From assembly GCA_900557275.1 (NCBI GenBank), contig USRX01000006.1, forward strand, positions 1 through 64,000: a DNA stretch of 64,000 nucleotides, written 5' to 3'. The position numbers and the translations under genes are program-made. This DNA is from an uncultured Roseburia sp. GTDB taxonomy: Bacteria; Bacillota_A; Clostridia; Lachnospirales; Lachnospiraceae. Positions 41,576-50,576 of the stretch are shown here, piece by piece; the first letter of the stretch is position 1, and every line of letters starts with the position of its first letter. The notes under the pieces were generated by a model, which had not been told where the DNA came from, searched no databases, and was given only the letters and a program-made list of their open reading frames with translations.

Positions 41576-43660
41576 ATGTACAAGAGTTATTCTATGGAAC
41601 TCGCCGGCAGAACACTTCGTGTGGATGTTGGCAGAGTGGCAGCACAGGCAAATGGCGCTGCATTAATGCATTATGGAGATACTGTTGTTTTATGTACTGC
41701 AACAGCATCTGACAAACCAAGAGACGGTATTGATTTCTTCCCACTCAGTGTTGAATTTGAGGAGAAAATGTATGCCGTAGGCAAGATCCCGGGTGGATTT
41801 AACAAACGTGAGGGAAAAGCATCTGAGAACTCTGTTCTGACAGCCCGCGTTATCGACAGACCGATGCGTCCGCTGTTCCCGAAAGATTACAGAAATGATG
41901 TTACACTGAACAACCTGGTACTCAGTGTGGATCCACAGTGCCGTCCGGAGCTGGTAGCCATGATTGGTTCTGCTTTGGCAACAAGCATTTCAGATATCCC
42001 GTTTTGCGGACCGTGTGCCATGACACAGATTGGTATGGTAGATGGAGAATTCGTTGTAAACCCGTCTCAGGAACAGTGGGATAACGGAGATCTTCAGCTT
42101 ACCGTTGCCTCTACTTCAGAGAAAGTTATCATGATCGAGGCAGGCGCAAACGAGATCAAAGAAGAGAAAATGATCGAAGCGATCTATAAAGCACATGACA
42201 TCAACCAGACGATCATTGCTTTCATCAATCAGATCGTAGCAGAAGTAGGCAAAGAAAAACATGCTTATGAGAGCTGTGCGATTCCGGAAGAAATGTTTGA
42301 TGCGATCAAAGAGATCGTTCCGCCGGCAGAGATGGAAGAAGCTGTATTTACAGATGTAAAACAGGTTCGTGAAGAAAATATCCGCCAGATTACAGAAAAA
42401 CTGGAAGAAGCTTTTGCTGAAAATGAAGAGTGGCTTGCAGTTCTCGGCGAGGCTGTATATCAGTATCAGAAAAAGACCGTTCGTAAGATGATCTTAAAAG
42501 ATCACAAACGTCCGGATGGAAGAGCGATCAACCAGATCCGTCCACTGGCTGCAGAAGTAGATCTGATCCCGCGTGTACATGGTTCTGCCATGTTTACCAG
42601 AGGACAGACACAGATCTGCACTATCACAACACTGGCTCCGCTTTCTGAGTCACAGAGAATCGATGGATTGGATGAAAATATTACAGGAAAACGTTACATG
42701 CATCATTACAACTTCCCGTCTTACTCTGTAGGTGAGACAAAACCGTCCAGAGGACCGGGACGTCGTGAGATCGGACATGGAGCACTTGCAGAAAAAGCGC
42801 TTGTTCCGGTACTTCCGAGTGAGGAAGAGTTCCCATATGCGATCCGTACCGTATCTGAGACATTTGAGTCCAACGGATCTACTTCACAGGCAAGTATCTG
42901 TGCATCTACCATGTCTCTGATGGCAGCTGGTGTACCAATCAAAAAACCGGTTGCAGGTATTTCCTGTGGTCTGGTTACCGGAGAGACAGACGATGATTAT
43001 CTGGTATTGACTGATATCCAGGGTCTGGAAGATTTCTTCGGCGATATGGACTTTAAGGTGGCAGGTACTCATGACGGTATCACAGCAATCCAGATGGATA
43101 TCAAGATCCATGGTCTGACCCGTCCGATTGTAGAAGAAGCAATCGCAAGAACAAAAGAAGCAAGAGAGTATATCTTAAATGAGATCATGACTCCGGCTAT
43201 CGCTGAACCGAGAAAACAGGTTGGCGAGTTTGCACCGAAGATCATCTCCATGCAGATCGATCCTCAGAAGATCGGTGATGTTGTCGGTCAGAGAGGTAAG
43301 ACCATCAATGCAATCATCGAGGAGACTGGAGTTAAGATCGATATTTCTGATGAAGGTGTTGTATCTATCTGCGGACTGGATGCTGCAATGATGGACAAAG
43401 CTGCAGAGTATGTTCGTATCATCACAACAGATTTTGAAGCTGGACAGGTATTTACCGGTAAAGTTGTAAGTATCAAAGAGTTTGGCGCATTTATCGAATT
43501 CGCTCCGGGCAAAGAAGGAATGGTTCACATTTCCAAGATTGCCAAAGAGCGTATCAACCGTGTAGAAGATGTACTGACTCTCGGCGATGTTGTAAAAGTT
43601 GTGTGCCTTGGTAAAGATAAAATGGGCAGAATCAGCTTCAGCATGAAAGATGTGAAATAA
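41576..43660 (+). CDS. pnp: Polynucleotide phosphorylase
   Basis: This 694-residue 3'-to-5' phosphorolytic exoribonuclease acts in mRNA decay. Two RNase PH-like domains (about 5-210 and 305-540) flank a helical linker. The second core carries DVVLCTAT-like and SNGSTSQASICASTMSLMAAG segments and the catalytic Asp region DFFGDMDFKVAGT. A KH domain (GDVVGQRGKTINAIIEETG) and an S1 domain (GQVFTGKVVSIKEFGAFIEF) end the protein. The start at 41576 follows AAGGAG by 8 nt; the upstream in-frame start at 41504 lies in the leader hairpin. A terminator follows at 43712. Confidence 0.97.
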   Translation: MYKSYSMELAGRTLRVDVGRVAAQANGAALMHYGDTVVLCTATASDKPRDGIDFFPLSVEFEEKMYAVGKIPGGFNKREGKASENSVLTARVIDRPMRPLFPKDYRNDVTLNNLVLSVDPQCRPELVAMIGSALATSISDIPFCGPCAMTQIGMVDGEFVVNPSQEQWDNGDLQLTVASTSEKVIMIEAGANEIKEEKMIEAIYKAHDINQTIIAFINQIVAEVGKEKHAYESCAIPEEMFDAIKEIVPPAEMEEAVFTDVKQVREENIRQITEKLEEAFAENEEWLAVLGEAVYQYQKKTVRKMILKDHKRPDGRAINQIRPLAAEVDLIPRVHGSAMFTRGQTQICTITTLAPLSESQRIDGLDENITGKRYMHHYNFPSYSVGETKPSRGPGRREIGHGALAEKALVPVLPSEEEFPYAIRTVSETFESNGSTSQASICASTMSLMAAGVPIKKPVAGISCGLVTGETDDDYLVLTDIQGLEDFFGDMDFKVAGTHDGITAIQMDIKIHGLTRPIVEEAIARTKEAREYILNEIMTPAIAEPRKQVGEFAPKIISMQIDPQKIGDVVGQRGKTINAIIEETGVKIDISDEGVVSICGLDAAMMDKAAEYVRIITTDFEAGQVFTGKVVSIKEFGAFIEFAPGKEGMVHISKIAKERINRVEDVLTLGDVVKVVCLGKDKMGRISFSMKDVK

Positions 43661-43711
43661 TCGGTTGGGTTATTTCTCGGTAATATAATATTATATAAAG
43701 AATATGTCGTG

Positions 43712-43749
43712 TGCCGCCGATAAAGAGTAATCTGTCGGCGGCATTTTTT
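43712..43749 (+). terminator. Rho-independent terminator after pnp
   Basis: TGCCGCCGA/TCGGCGGCA form a 9-bp GC-rich stem (43712-43743) followed by TTTTTT. Confidence 0.92.
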
Positions 43750-43796
43750 AGCACGGCAGAACAGGCGCCTGAATATTGTAATAAAAAAGGATTGTT

Positions 43797-44675
43797 ATGA
43801 ATCGTGTATTAAAGATCATCCATGCTTCTTATGCATATGAGCGTGGAATCTATGGTTCCGGCATTCCGGTTGCAATATTGGATACGGGGGTCTATCCCCA
43901 TCAGGCAGTTCGGGATCGTATCCTGTCTTTCCACGATTTTGTGGGAGAACAGAAAAAGTGTTATGACAATAACGGACATGGAACGCATATCTCCGGCATT
44001 GTGGGCGGATATTTACCTGCTCAACAGTTTCAGGGTGTGGCGCCGAGATGCGGTTTTCATATTTATAAAGTGTTGAATGCCATGGGCAATGGTAAAATAG
44101 ATGTTCTGATTGCTGCGCTCCGTCAGATTCTGGAAGAACAGCCGAAGAATCAGATCCGGGTCATGAATATTTCTGTTGGAATGACGCAGAATCCGGGGCA
44201 GGCACAGCAGCAACGGTTGATAGAAGTGATTGATGCTGTCTGGCAGGCAGGAATTATCGTGGTTGCCGCTGCCGGGAATAACGGACCGGGCGAAAATACG
44301 ATAACCTGTCCTGGCATTGCAAAGAAGATCATAACTGTGGGAAGCGCAGATGATCAGAAAACGATGCTTGGGCATGGACTGAAACGTGGTTATTCCGGCA
44401 GAGGACCTACCAGGGATTGTATTGTGAAACCGGAGATTCTTGCCCCGGGAACGGGTATCCGCAGCTGTGGAAATATGGGAACCCGCTCATTTTCCATCAA
44501 AAGCGGTACATCTATGGCGGCACCGGTAGTGACCGGAATGCTTGCTCTCTTACTGGAAAAATATCCGGGACTGACCCCCAATCAGGTAAAACGTCATCTT
44601 TACGATACCTGTATTCCGGCACCGGAAGAGCTGGGATGTTGGGGATATCTGTCTGTGCCAAAACTTCTGGCATAA
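43797..44675 (+). CDS. Subtilisin-family serine protease, probably intracellular
   Basis: This 292-residue S8 peptidase has an intact triad: Asp in AILDTGVYPH, His in NNGHGTHISGIVGG, and Ser in IKSGTSMAAPVVTGM; the oxyanion Asn lies in AAAGNNGPG. No signal peptide or propeptide is visible, and the length matches the catalytic domain alone. This resembles intracellular or AprX-like subtilases rather than secreted ones. AGGATTG-like weak ribosome binding site. It follows the pnp terminator and ends at repeat locus B. Substrates are unknown. Confidence 0.9.
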   Translation: MNRVLKIIHASYAYERGIYGSGIPVAILDTGVYPHQAVRDRILSFHDFVGEQKKCYDNNGHGTHISGIVGGYLPAQQFQGVAPRCGFHIYKVLNAMGNGKIDVLIAALRQILEEQPKNQIRVMNISVGMTQNPGQAQQQRLIEVIDAVWQAGIIVVAAAGNNGPGENTITCPGIAKKIITVGSADDQKTMLGHGLKRGYSGRGPTRDCIVKPEILAPGTGIRSCGNMGTRSFSIKSGTSMAAPVVTGMLALLLEKYPGLTPNQVKRHLYDTCIPAPEELGCWGYLSVPKLLA

Positions 44676-44685
44676 AAGTTTTGGC

Positions 44686-44814
44686 GAATATGATATAATG
44701 AGCGCAAGAGAGTCAACATACTCGTATGATTGACGAACGGCGAATGTCGATCATAAGCCGATTTTGCTTATGATATAATGAGCGCAAGAGGGTCAACATA
44801 CTCGTATGATTGAT
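44686..44814 (+). repeat. Promoter/hairpin repeat element, locus B (two units before scpA)
   Basis: There are two units 80 nt apart: TATAAT at 44694-44699 and 44774-44779, each as TGATATAAT. Each is followed by GAGCGCAAGAG(A/G) and the GTCAACATA-CTCG-TATG-A-TTGA hairpin (44712-44734 and 44792-44814). The second -10 overlaps a perfect 9-bp hairpin ATCATAAGC/GCTTATGAT with 7-nt loop (44750-44774). Compared with locus A this stem has two compensatory pair changes. It starts 10 nt after the subtilase stop and ends 32 nt before scpA. Confidence 0.8.
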
Positions 44815-44845
44815 GATAAGAACCAAACAGGAACGGAGAAACAGA

Positions 44846-45622
44846 ATGGATTTGAAGGTAAAGCTAGAGAGCTTTGAAGGACCATTAGATCTGCTTTTGC
44901 ATCTACTGGAGAAAAATAAAGTAAATATTTATGATATTCCCATCGTAGAGATCACGGAACAGTATATGGAGTATATCCGTGAAATGCAGCGGCAAGATCT
45001 GAACATCATGAGCGAATTTCTGGTCATGGCAGCTACTTTGCTGGATATCAAATCGAAAATGCTTCTTCCGGTAGAAGAGAAAGAAGAAGAGGAAGAGACA
45101 GATCCGCGGGCAGAGCTTGTGGAGCAGCTGTTACAGTACAAGATGTATAAGTATATGTCATTTGAACTGAAAGATCGCCAGTTGGATGCCGGACGCCTGA
45201 TGTTCAAGCCGCCTACTGTGCCGGAGGAGGTCATAAAGTATCAGGAACCAATCGATTTGGATGCATTGACTGCAGGAATGAATCTGAAAAAACTCAATCA
45301 GATCTTTCAGTCTGTCATAAAGAAGCAGGAAGATAAGACCGATCCGATCCGATCTAAATTTGGAAAGATTGAAAAAGAAGAAGTTTCCATGGACGAGAAG
45401 ATGGCATATCTGGAGAACTATGCATCGACGCACAAAGAATTTGGTTTCCGGGAACTTCTGGAGTGCCAGAAAAGTAAGGCAGAAGTTATCGTAACCTTTC
45501 TGTCAGTACTGGAATTGATGAAAACAGGAAAAATTGAAGTTGTACAGAAAGAGTTGTTTGATGAGATCTGGATTCGTTCCAGATGTGTGGGAAAACAGAA
45601 TGGGATAGATAGCAGAGGATAG
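44846..45622 (+). CDS. scpA: Segregation and condensation protein A
   Basis: This 258-residue kleisin subunit of the SMC-ScpAB condensin bridges the SMC heads. The N-terminus KLESFEGPLDLLLHLLEKNK is diagnostic, followed by PIVEITEQYMEYI and the EFLVMAATLLDIKSKMLLP helix; the C-terminal winged helix contacts the SMC cap. The start at 44846 has GGAG upstream. ATGs at 44810 and 44813 lie in the repeat hairpin. scpB follows after 5 nt. Transcription probably starts in repeat locus B. Confidence 0.95.
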   Translation: MDLKVKLESFEGPLDLLLHLLEKNKVNIYDIPIVEITEQYMEYIREMQRQDLNIMSEFLVMAATLLDIKSKMLLPVEEKEEEEETDPRAELVEQLLQYKMYKYMSFELKDRQLDAGRLMFKPPTVPEEVIKYQEPIDLDALTAGMNLKKLNQIFQSVIKKQEDKTDPIRSKFGKIEKEEVSMDEKMAYLENYASTHKEFGFRELLECQKSKAEVIVTFLSVLELMKTGKIEVVQKELFDEIWIRSRCVGKQNGIDSRG

Positions 45623-45627
45623 GACAT

Positions 45628-46197
45628 ATGAATGAAATAAATTACGAAGCGGCGATAGAAGCCATCCTGTTTACCATGGGAAATTCCGTGGAGTTAAAAA
45701 AAATAGCATCTGCCCTGGAACTTCCAGAACAACAGACCCGTGAGATTATGGAAGGTCTGATACAGAAATATCAGGATTCTTCCAGCGGTATGCAGATCGT
45801 AGAACTGGAAGATTCTTTCCAGATGTGTACAAAACCGGAATATTATGAATATCTGATCCGTATTGCCAGACAGCCCAAGAAACATGTGTTGACGGATGTT
45901 GTTCTGGAAACGTTGTCTATCGTAGCCTATAAACAGCCAGTCACAAGGATTGAGATTGAGAAAATCCGCGGCGTATCCTGTGAGCATGCTATTAACAAAC
46001 TGATCGAATATGGACTGATCCAGGAAGTGGGACGTTTGGATGCACCGGGAAAACCGATTCTGTTTGGCACTACGGAAGAGTTTTTGCGTTGCTTTGGCGT
46101 GCAGACAGTAGATGATCTGCCATCTCTGGACCCGGAAAAAGTAGATGAATTTAAACAGGAAGCACAGGAAGAGATTGAATTAAAATTAAAAATCTGA
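45628..46197 (+). CDS. scpB: Segregation and condensation protein B
   Basis: This 189-residue double winged-helix protein dimerises and binds the ScpA linker. AAIEAILFTMGNSVELKKIA and VLETLSIVAYKQPVTRIEIE, then IRGVSCEHAINKLIEYGLI, match the family; the C-terminal tail is acidic. It forms an operon with scpA. The ribosome binding site is AGGACAT, within the scpA stop. A terminator follows at 46209. Confidence 0.95.
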   Translation: MNEINYEAAIEAILFTMGNSVELKKIASALELPEQQTREIMEGLIQKYQDSSSGMQIVELEDSFQMCTKPEYYEYLIRIARQPKKHVLTDVVLETLSIVAYKQPVTRIEIEKIRGVSCEHAINKLIEYGLIQEVGRLDAPGKPILFGTTEEFLRCFGVQTVDDLPSLDPEKVDEFKQEAQEEIELKLKI

Positions 46198-46208
46198 ACA
46201 TTTATAAA

Positions 46209-46262
46209 GCAGCATTTTATTGCCCGTTATTTATGGGGAATGGAATGCTGTTGTTTTATTTT
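46209..46262 (+). terminator. Terminator after scpAB
   Basis: CAGCATT (46210-46216) pairs with AATGCTG (46244-46250), with inner CCC/GGG pairing, followed by TTGTTTTATTTT. Confidence 0.7.
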
Positions 46263-46740
46263 GGCGAAATTAGCGCTCAGGGCACAGAGTCAGAGACAAA
46301 TAAAACATCTGCCTTAACATATAAAACAACCAGAGAAGTCTGATAATATATAAGGATTTTTTGTAAAAGTATTAATAAATCCTCAATGTAGAAGGATTTA
46401 TCACTAAAAATTTACAGAGAGCTTTGGGTAATTCTTCTATATACAGGTATGCTTTTACAAAGCAAAAGAAAAAACTGCCTAATATAAAACTGTATTTTTT
46501 GTGAAAATGTTATAAAAAATAGGTGTGAAAGTAGTAACCAACTGAGGGAAAAGTGAGTATAATACACAAAAATGGACTTGTATAAAAAAAAAATATCAAT
46601 TAGAATAGAGCTACAGAACACAATGTTATTTGGTAAATATAACCAAATGGCTGGACATTTATAAGTAGTGGGATGTCCGGCTATTATTATGTTACTGAAA
46701 ATGATACACGATTAAAGGTGTATGTTGAGGAGGATGTAAA
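46263..46740 (+). promoter_or_regulatory. Intergenic region upstream of the hydrogenase operon
   Basis: No gene is evident in this 478-nt AT-rich stretch. A TATAAT lies at about 46552-46563 within GAGTATAATACAC. Two hairpins follow: ATTTGGT/ACCAAAT near 46627-46649 and GCTGGACAT/ATGTCCGGC near 46650-46681, the latter without a T-run. TTGTAAAAGTATTAATAA (about 46360) and TTGTGAAAATGTTATAA (about 46498) loosely resemble Rex (NADH-sensing repressor) sites. Redox control of the hydrogenase by Rex is plausible but not supported beyond this similarity. Confidence 0.35.
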
Positions 46741-48573
46741 ATGAGTCGATTATCAGTGTTGTCAACCGACAAGGTAGATGCAACGACAGAGAAACTGATG
46801 AAGGAATTCACACAGCGTATCGTTGCAAATCCGCCAGGGGTCTGTCCCGTAGATATGCTGCTTGCATTTTTGAAAGTCTGTCATGCACAGACCTGTGGAA
46901 AGTGTGTGCCATGTCGTGTCGGACTTGGAAAACTAGAGGATTTATTAGAGAGCGTGCTGGATAATACAGCGACAGTCAGAACATTAGATCTCATAGAAAA
47001 AACAGCAGAAAATATTAAAAACTCAGCTGATTGTGCTATCGGTTTTGAATCTGCACGTATGGTACTGGCCGGATTTGAAGGATTTAAAGAAGATTTTATT
47101 TCTCATGTGGAAAAACATCAGTGTCTTGGTACTTTTGAACAGCCGATTCCGTGTGTTACCTTATGTCCTGCAAATGTGGATATCCCTGGATATATTGCAC
47201 TGGCAGGAGAGGGACGCTGTGCAGATGCGGTCCGCCTGATCCGTAAGGACAATCCGTTCCCGACAGCCTGTGCGCTGATCTGCGAACATCCGTGTGAGGA
47301 ACGATGCCGCAGAAATATCATTGATGATTCCATCAATATCCGTGGCATGAAACGTTACATTGTAGATCATGCTCCGGCAGATCAGGTACCGGTACCGGAA
47401 AAAGCTCCGGCAACAGGTAAAAAAGTGGCAATCATCGGTGGTGGTCCATGTGGATTGACGGCAGCATATTTCCTTCAGCTTATGGGACATCAGACGACGG
47501 TATTTGAAGAAAAATCAAAACTTGGCGGTATGCTCCGTTATGGTATTCCGAATTACCGATTCCCAAGGGAACGTTTGCAGCAGGATATCGATGCCATTCT
47601 TTCAACCGGCGTTGATGTTAAGATGAATGTACAGATCGGTACAGAACAGATGAATCAGATCCGCAAAGAATATGATGCTGTATATATTGCCATTGGCGCT
47701 CATACAGATAAAAAACTTGGCCTTGAAGGAGAAGACAGCAACAATGTAATCTCTGCTGTTGATATGCTTCGTAAGATTGGTGATGGTAATTATCCGGATT
47801 TCAGCGGCAAACGTGTTGTAGTCGTTGGTGGTGGAAATGTGGCTATGGACTGTGCAAGAACAGCTATACGTTCCAATGCAGAGACGGTAAGCATTGTATA
47901 CCGCAGACGACAGGAAGACATGACTGCATTAGCAGCAGAGGTAGAAGGAGCGATTGCAGAGGGCATTGAGCTTCTGACTTTAAAAGCGCCATTGCGTGTA
48001 GAAGCAGATGAGAACGGAAATGCCTGCGCACTTTGGGTACAGCCACAGATCATTGGACCGGTAAAAGGTGGAAGACCTGCACCGAGAAAAGCTAATAAAC
48101 CAGAAGAACGTATCGAATGCGATATCGTTTTAGTTGCAATCGGTCAGGATATCGTTTCCAAACCGTTTGAAGATTTTGGAATTGCCGCAAATCGTGGCCG
48201 TCTGTGTGCAGATGACTCAGGAGCCCTGAATATGGTCGGAATTTATGCTGGTGGTGACTGCGTATCCGGTCCTGCAACTGTTATTAAAGCCATTGCAGCA
48301 GGAAAGGCAGCTGCAGCAAATATTGACGAATATCTCGGATTCCATCATCCGATCTCCGTTGATGTGGATATTCCGGAGCCGTTATTAAATGATAAAGTTC
48401 CGTGTGGCCGTGTGAACCTGTCAGAGAAAGAAGCCTGGGCCCGCAGAGATAATTTTGAAGGAATTGAATATAGCATGAGTAACGAAGAGGCAGTACAGGA
48501 AGCAAGCCGCTGTCTGCGCTGCGATCGTCATGGATGTGGTGTGTTGAGAGGAGGCAGACAGGACAGATGGTAA
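46741..48573 (+). CDS. NuoF-C/GltD-like flavoprotein, probable hydrogenase partner
   Basis: This is a 610-residue protein. Residues about 30-125 resemble the C-terminal [4Fe-4S] domain of NuoF/HydB (CGKCVPCRVGLGKL at 52-65, further Cys near 95) without the FMN/NADH-binding part. From about 130 on it resembles GltD, the small subunit of glutamate synthase: a Cys-rich N-terminal cluster region (CVTLCPANVDIPGYI, CEHPCEERC), FAD motif IIGGGPCGLTAAYF (about 229-242), NAD(P)H motif VVVVGGGNVAMDCARTA (about 361), and ICAGG-like closing with YAGGDCVSGPATV. It overlaps the [FeFe]-hydrogenase by 7 nt, so it probably delivers electrons between NAD(P)H and the hydrogenase. GGAGG precedes the ATG. Substrate preference is inferred. 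Confidence 0.85.
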   Translation: MSRLSVLSTDKVDATTEKLMKEFTQRIVANPPGVCPVDMLLAFLKVCHAQTCGKCVPCRVGLGKLEDLLESVLDNTATVRTLDLIEKTAENIKNSADCAIGFESARMVLAGFEGFKEDFISHVEKHQCLGTFEQPIPCVTLCPANVDIPGYIALAGEGRCADAVRLIRKDNPFPTACALICEHPCEERCRRNIIDDSINIRGMKRYIVDHAPADQVPVPEKAPATGKKVAIIGGGPCGLTAAYFLQLMGHQTTVFEEKSKLGGMLRYGIPNYRFPRERLQQDIDAILSTGVDVKMNVQIGTEQMNQIRKEYDAVYIAIGAHTDKKLGLEGEDSNNVISAVDMLRKIGDGNYPDFSGKRVVVVGGGNVAMDCARTAIRSNAETVSIVYRRRQEDMTALAAEVEGAIAEGIELLTLKAPLRVEADENGNACALWVQPQIIGPVKGGRPAPRKANKPEERIECDIVLVAIGQDIVSKPFEDFGIAANRGRLCADDSGALNMVGIYAGGDCVSGPATVIKAIAAGKAAAANIDEYLGFHHPISVDVDIPEPLLNDKVPCGRVNLSEKEAWARRDNFEGIEYSMSNEEAVQEASRCLRCDRHGCGVLRGGRQDRW

Positions 48574-50300
48574 ATTTAACGATTAATAATAAAAAAGTAC
48601 AGGTACCGGAAGGCACAACAATTCTGAATGCTGCTGCAACGATCGGCATTCGTATTCCTACATTATGTTATTTGAAAGAGATCAACGAGATCGGCGCCTG
48701 CCGTGTCTGCTGTGTAGAGGTAGAAGGAAAAGAGACGCTCGTTGCATCCTGTAATACTGCCGTAGAAGAAGGCATGGTCATCTACACTAACAGTCAGAAA
48801 GCGCAGTATGCCCGCAGAATGAATGTGCAGTTTATTCTTTCTCAGCATGATTATCGCTGTGCAGCATGTCAGCGAAGCGGCAACTGTACATTGCAGGAGA
48901 TCGCAAATGACCTGAACATTCATGATGTTCCGTTTGAACAGTCTTATACACCGGATGAATGGCCAAAAGATTTCCCACTGATCAGAGATGCAAGCAAGTG
49001 TATCAAATGTATGCGGTGCGTACAGATCTGTGATAAAGTACAGGGATTAAATATCTGGGATATTGTAAATACAGGAAAACGTACTGATGTCAATGTCTCA
49101 CAGCGCAAAAAGATCACAGATGCAGACTGTGCAGTCTGCGGACAGTGTATTACCCATTGTCCGACTGGTGCCCTGCATGAAAGAGATGATATCCAGAAAG
49201 TTATGGATGCAGTTCATGACCCTGACAAGATTGTAGTTGTACAGATTGCGCCTGCAGTCCGTGCAGCATGGGGCGAGGGCCTGGGACTTCCTGCATCTAT
49301 GGCAACGGAGAAACGTATGGCGGCTGCAGTCCGTGCAGTTGGTGTAGATTATGTATTTGATACAAACTTCTCTGCTGACCTTACGATCATGGAGGAAGGA
49401 AATGAATTCCTGGAACGTATGACGCACCGGGATCAGTATAAATGGCCGATGTTTACTTCCTGTTGTCCGGGATGGGTAAGATTCCTGAAATCCCAGTATC
49501 CGGATATGGAAGATCAGCTTTCTACAGCAAAATCTCCGCAGCAGATGTTTGGCGCAGTGGCAAAGAGCTATTATGCGCAGATCCTGGATGTAGATCCTTC
49601 CAGAATCTTTTCTGTGTCCATCATGCCATGTACTGCAAAAAAAGCAGAATGCGATCTGCCGGTCATGAACGATGCCGGATCTGGTCAGGATGTTGATGTA
49701 TCTCTGACAACCCGTGAGCTGGATCGTATGCTGAAAGCAGAACTGGTATCTCCGGCGATGCTTCCGGAAGAAGAGTTTGATATGCCGCTTGGCGTTGGTA
49801 CCGGTGCAGCTGTTATTTTTGGTGCAACCGGTGGCGTTATGGAAGCTGCATTGCGTACTGCATATTATGTACTGAATGGCGAAAATCCGGATCCAGATGC
49901 ATTCCAGTCTGTCAGAGGTATGGATGGTATCAAAGAACAGACCGTAGAGATTGCCGGCATTAAAGTACGTGCAGCAGTAGTCAGTGGACTTGGCAATGCG
50001 AGAAAGCTGATCGAGAAAGTCCGTGCCGGAGAGGCAGAATATGATTTCGTAGAGATCATGGCATGCCCTGGCGGATGTGCAGGCGGTGGCGGACAGCCGA
50101 TTACAGATGGTGTGGAACTGGCAGATGTCCGTGGAGCAAGGCTGTATGCACTGGATAAAAATAATCCACTCCGTTTCTCACATGAGAATCCATCTGTACT
50201 TGCAGCTTATAAAGATTTCTTTGAGAAACCATTGTCTCACAAATCCCATGAGCTTCTGCATACCGATCATCATGCATGGAAGATGCCTGGAGAAAATTAA
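48567..50300 (+). CDS. hydA: [FeFe]-hydrogenase, group A
   Basis: This 577-residue enzyme interconverts protons and H2. An N-terminal [2Fe-2S] domain (CYLKEINEIGACRVCC, about 34-62) is followed by a His-ligated [4Fe-4S] motif (HDYRCAACQRSGNC, 94-107) and two [4Fe-4S] motifs (CIKCMRCVQIC at 145-155, CAVCGQCITHC at 188-198). The H-cluster motifs are complete: TSCCPGW (297-303), MPCTAKKAE (353-361), MACPGGCAGGG (498-508). The start at 48567 overlaps the upstream GltD-like gene; AGGAGG is about 14 nt upstream. No maturation genes (hydEFG) are in the window. The enzyme is cytosolic, likely evolving H2 during fermentation, and may bifurcate with its partner. Confidence 0.95.
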   Translation: MVNLTINNKKVQVPEGTTILNAAATIGIRIPTLCYLKEINEIGACRVCCVEVEGKETLVASCNTAVEEGMVIYTNSQKAQYARRMNVQFILSQHDYRCAACQRSGNCTLQEIANDLNIHDVPFEQSYTPDEWPKDFPLIRDASKCIKCMRCVQICDKVQGLNIWDIVNTGKRTDVNVSQRKKITDADCAVCGQCITHCPTGALHERDDIQKVMDAVHDPDKIVVVQIAPAVRAAWGEGLGLPASMATEKRMAAAVRAVGVDYVFDTNFSADLTIMEEGNEFLERMTHRDQYKWPMFTSCCPGWVRFLKSQYPDMEDQLSTAKSPQQMFGAVAKSYYAQILDVDPSRIFSVSIMPCTAKKAECDLPVMNDAGSGQDVDVSLTTRELDRMLKAELVSPAMLPEEEFDMPLGVGTGAAVIFGATGGVMEAALRTAYYVLNGENPDPDAFQSVRGMDGIKEQTVEIAGIKVRAAVVSGLGNARKLIEKVRAGEAEYDFVEIMACPGGCAGGGGQPITDGVELADVRGARLYALDKNNPLRFSHENPSVLAAYKDFFEKPLSHKSHELLHTDHHAWKMPGEN

Positions 50301-50333
50301 TATAGACATTTCGTTTTAAACGGATAGGATTTT

Positions 50334-50387
50334 GAAGACTTCTTTTGTCGGATATGAACTGTATCGACATAAGAAGTCTTCTTTTGT
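50334..50387 (+). terminator. Terminator after the hydrogenase operon
   Basis: GAAGACTTCTT..GTCG (50334-50350) pairs with CGAC..AAGAAGTCTTC (50365-50381), followed by TTTTGTT. The rest of 50388-50576 has no recognised feature. Confidence 0.85.
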
Positions 50388-50576
50388 TAGATATAAAATA
50401 ATATTAATAAACGCCAGAAACATGTGATTTTGTGAATTTGGGCAGTGGAAAGACTGTAAATATAAATGCAAAAGCCAGTTGAAGATTTTTAATCTTGTAT
50501 ATAGATATGGGTGGATTCAATGTCTATTTATATAAAATGGGCATAAGCTGATATAAAAGAAGAAAATGAAGTAAAT

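Noticed and set aside
46355..46515. Rex operators upstream of the hydrogenase unit
   Set aside because: The TTGTnA...TAA words match only loosely in very AT-rich DNA; kept as a remark rather than a separate feature.
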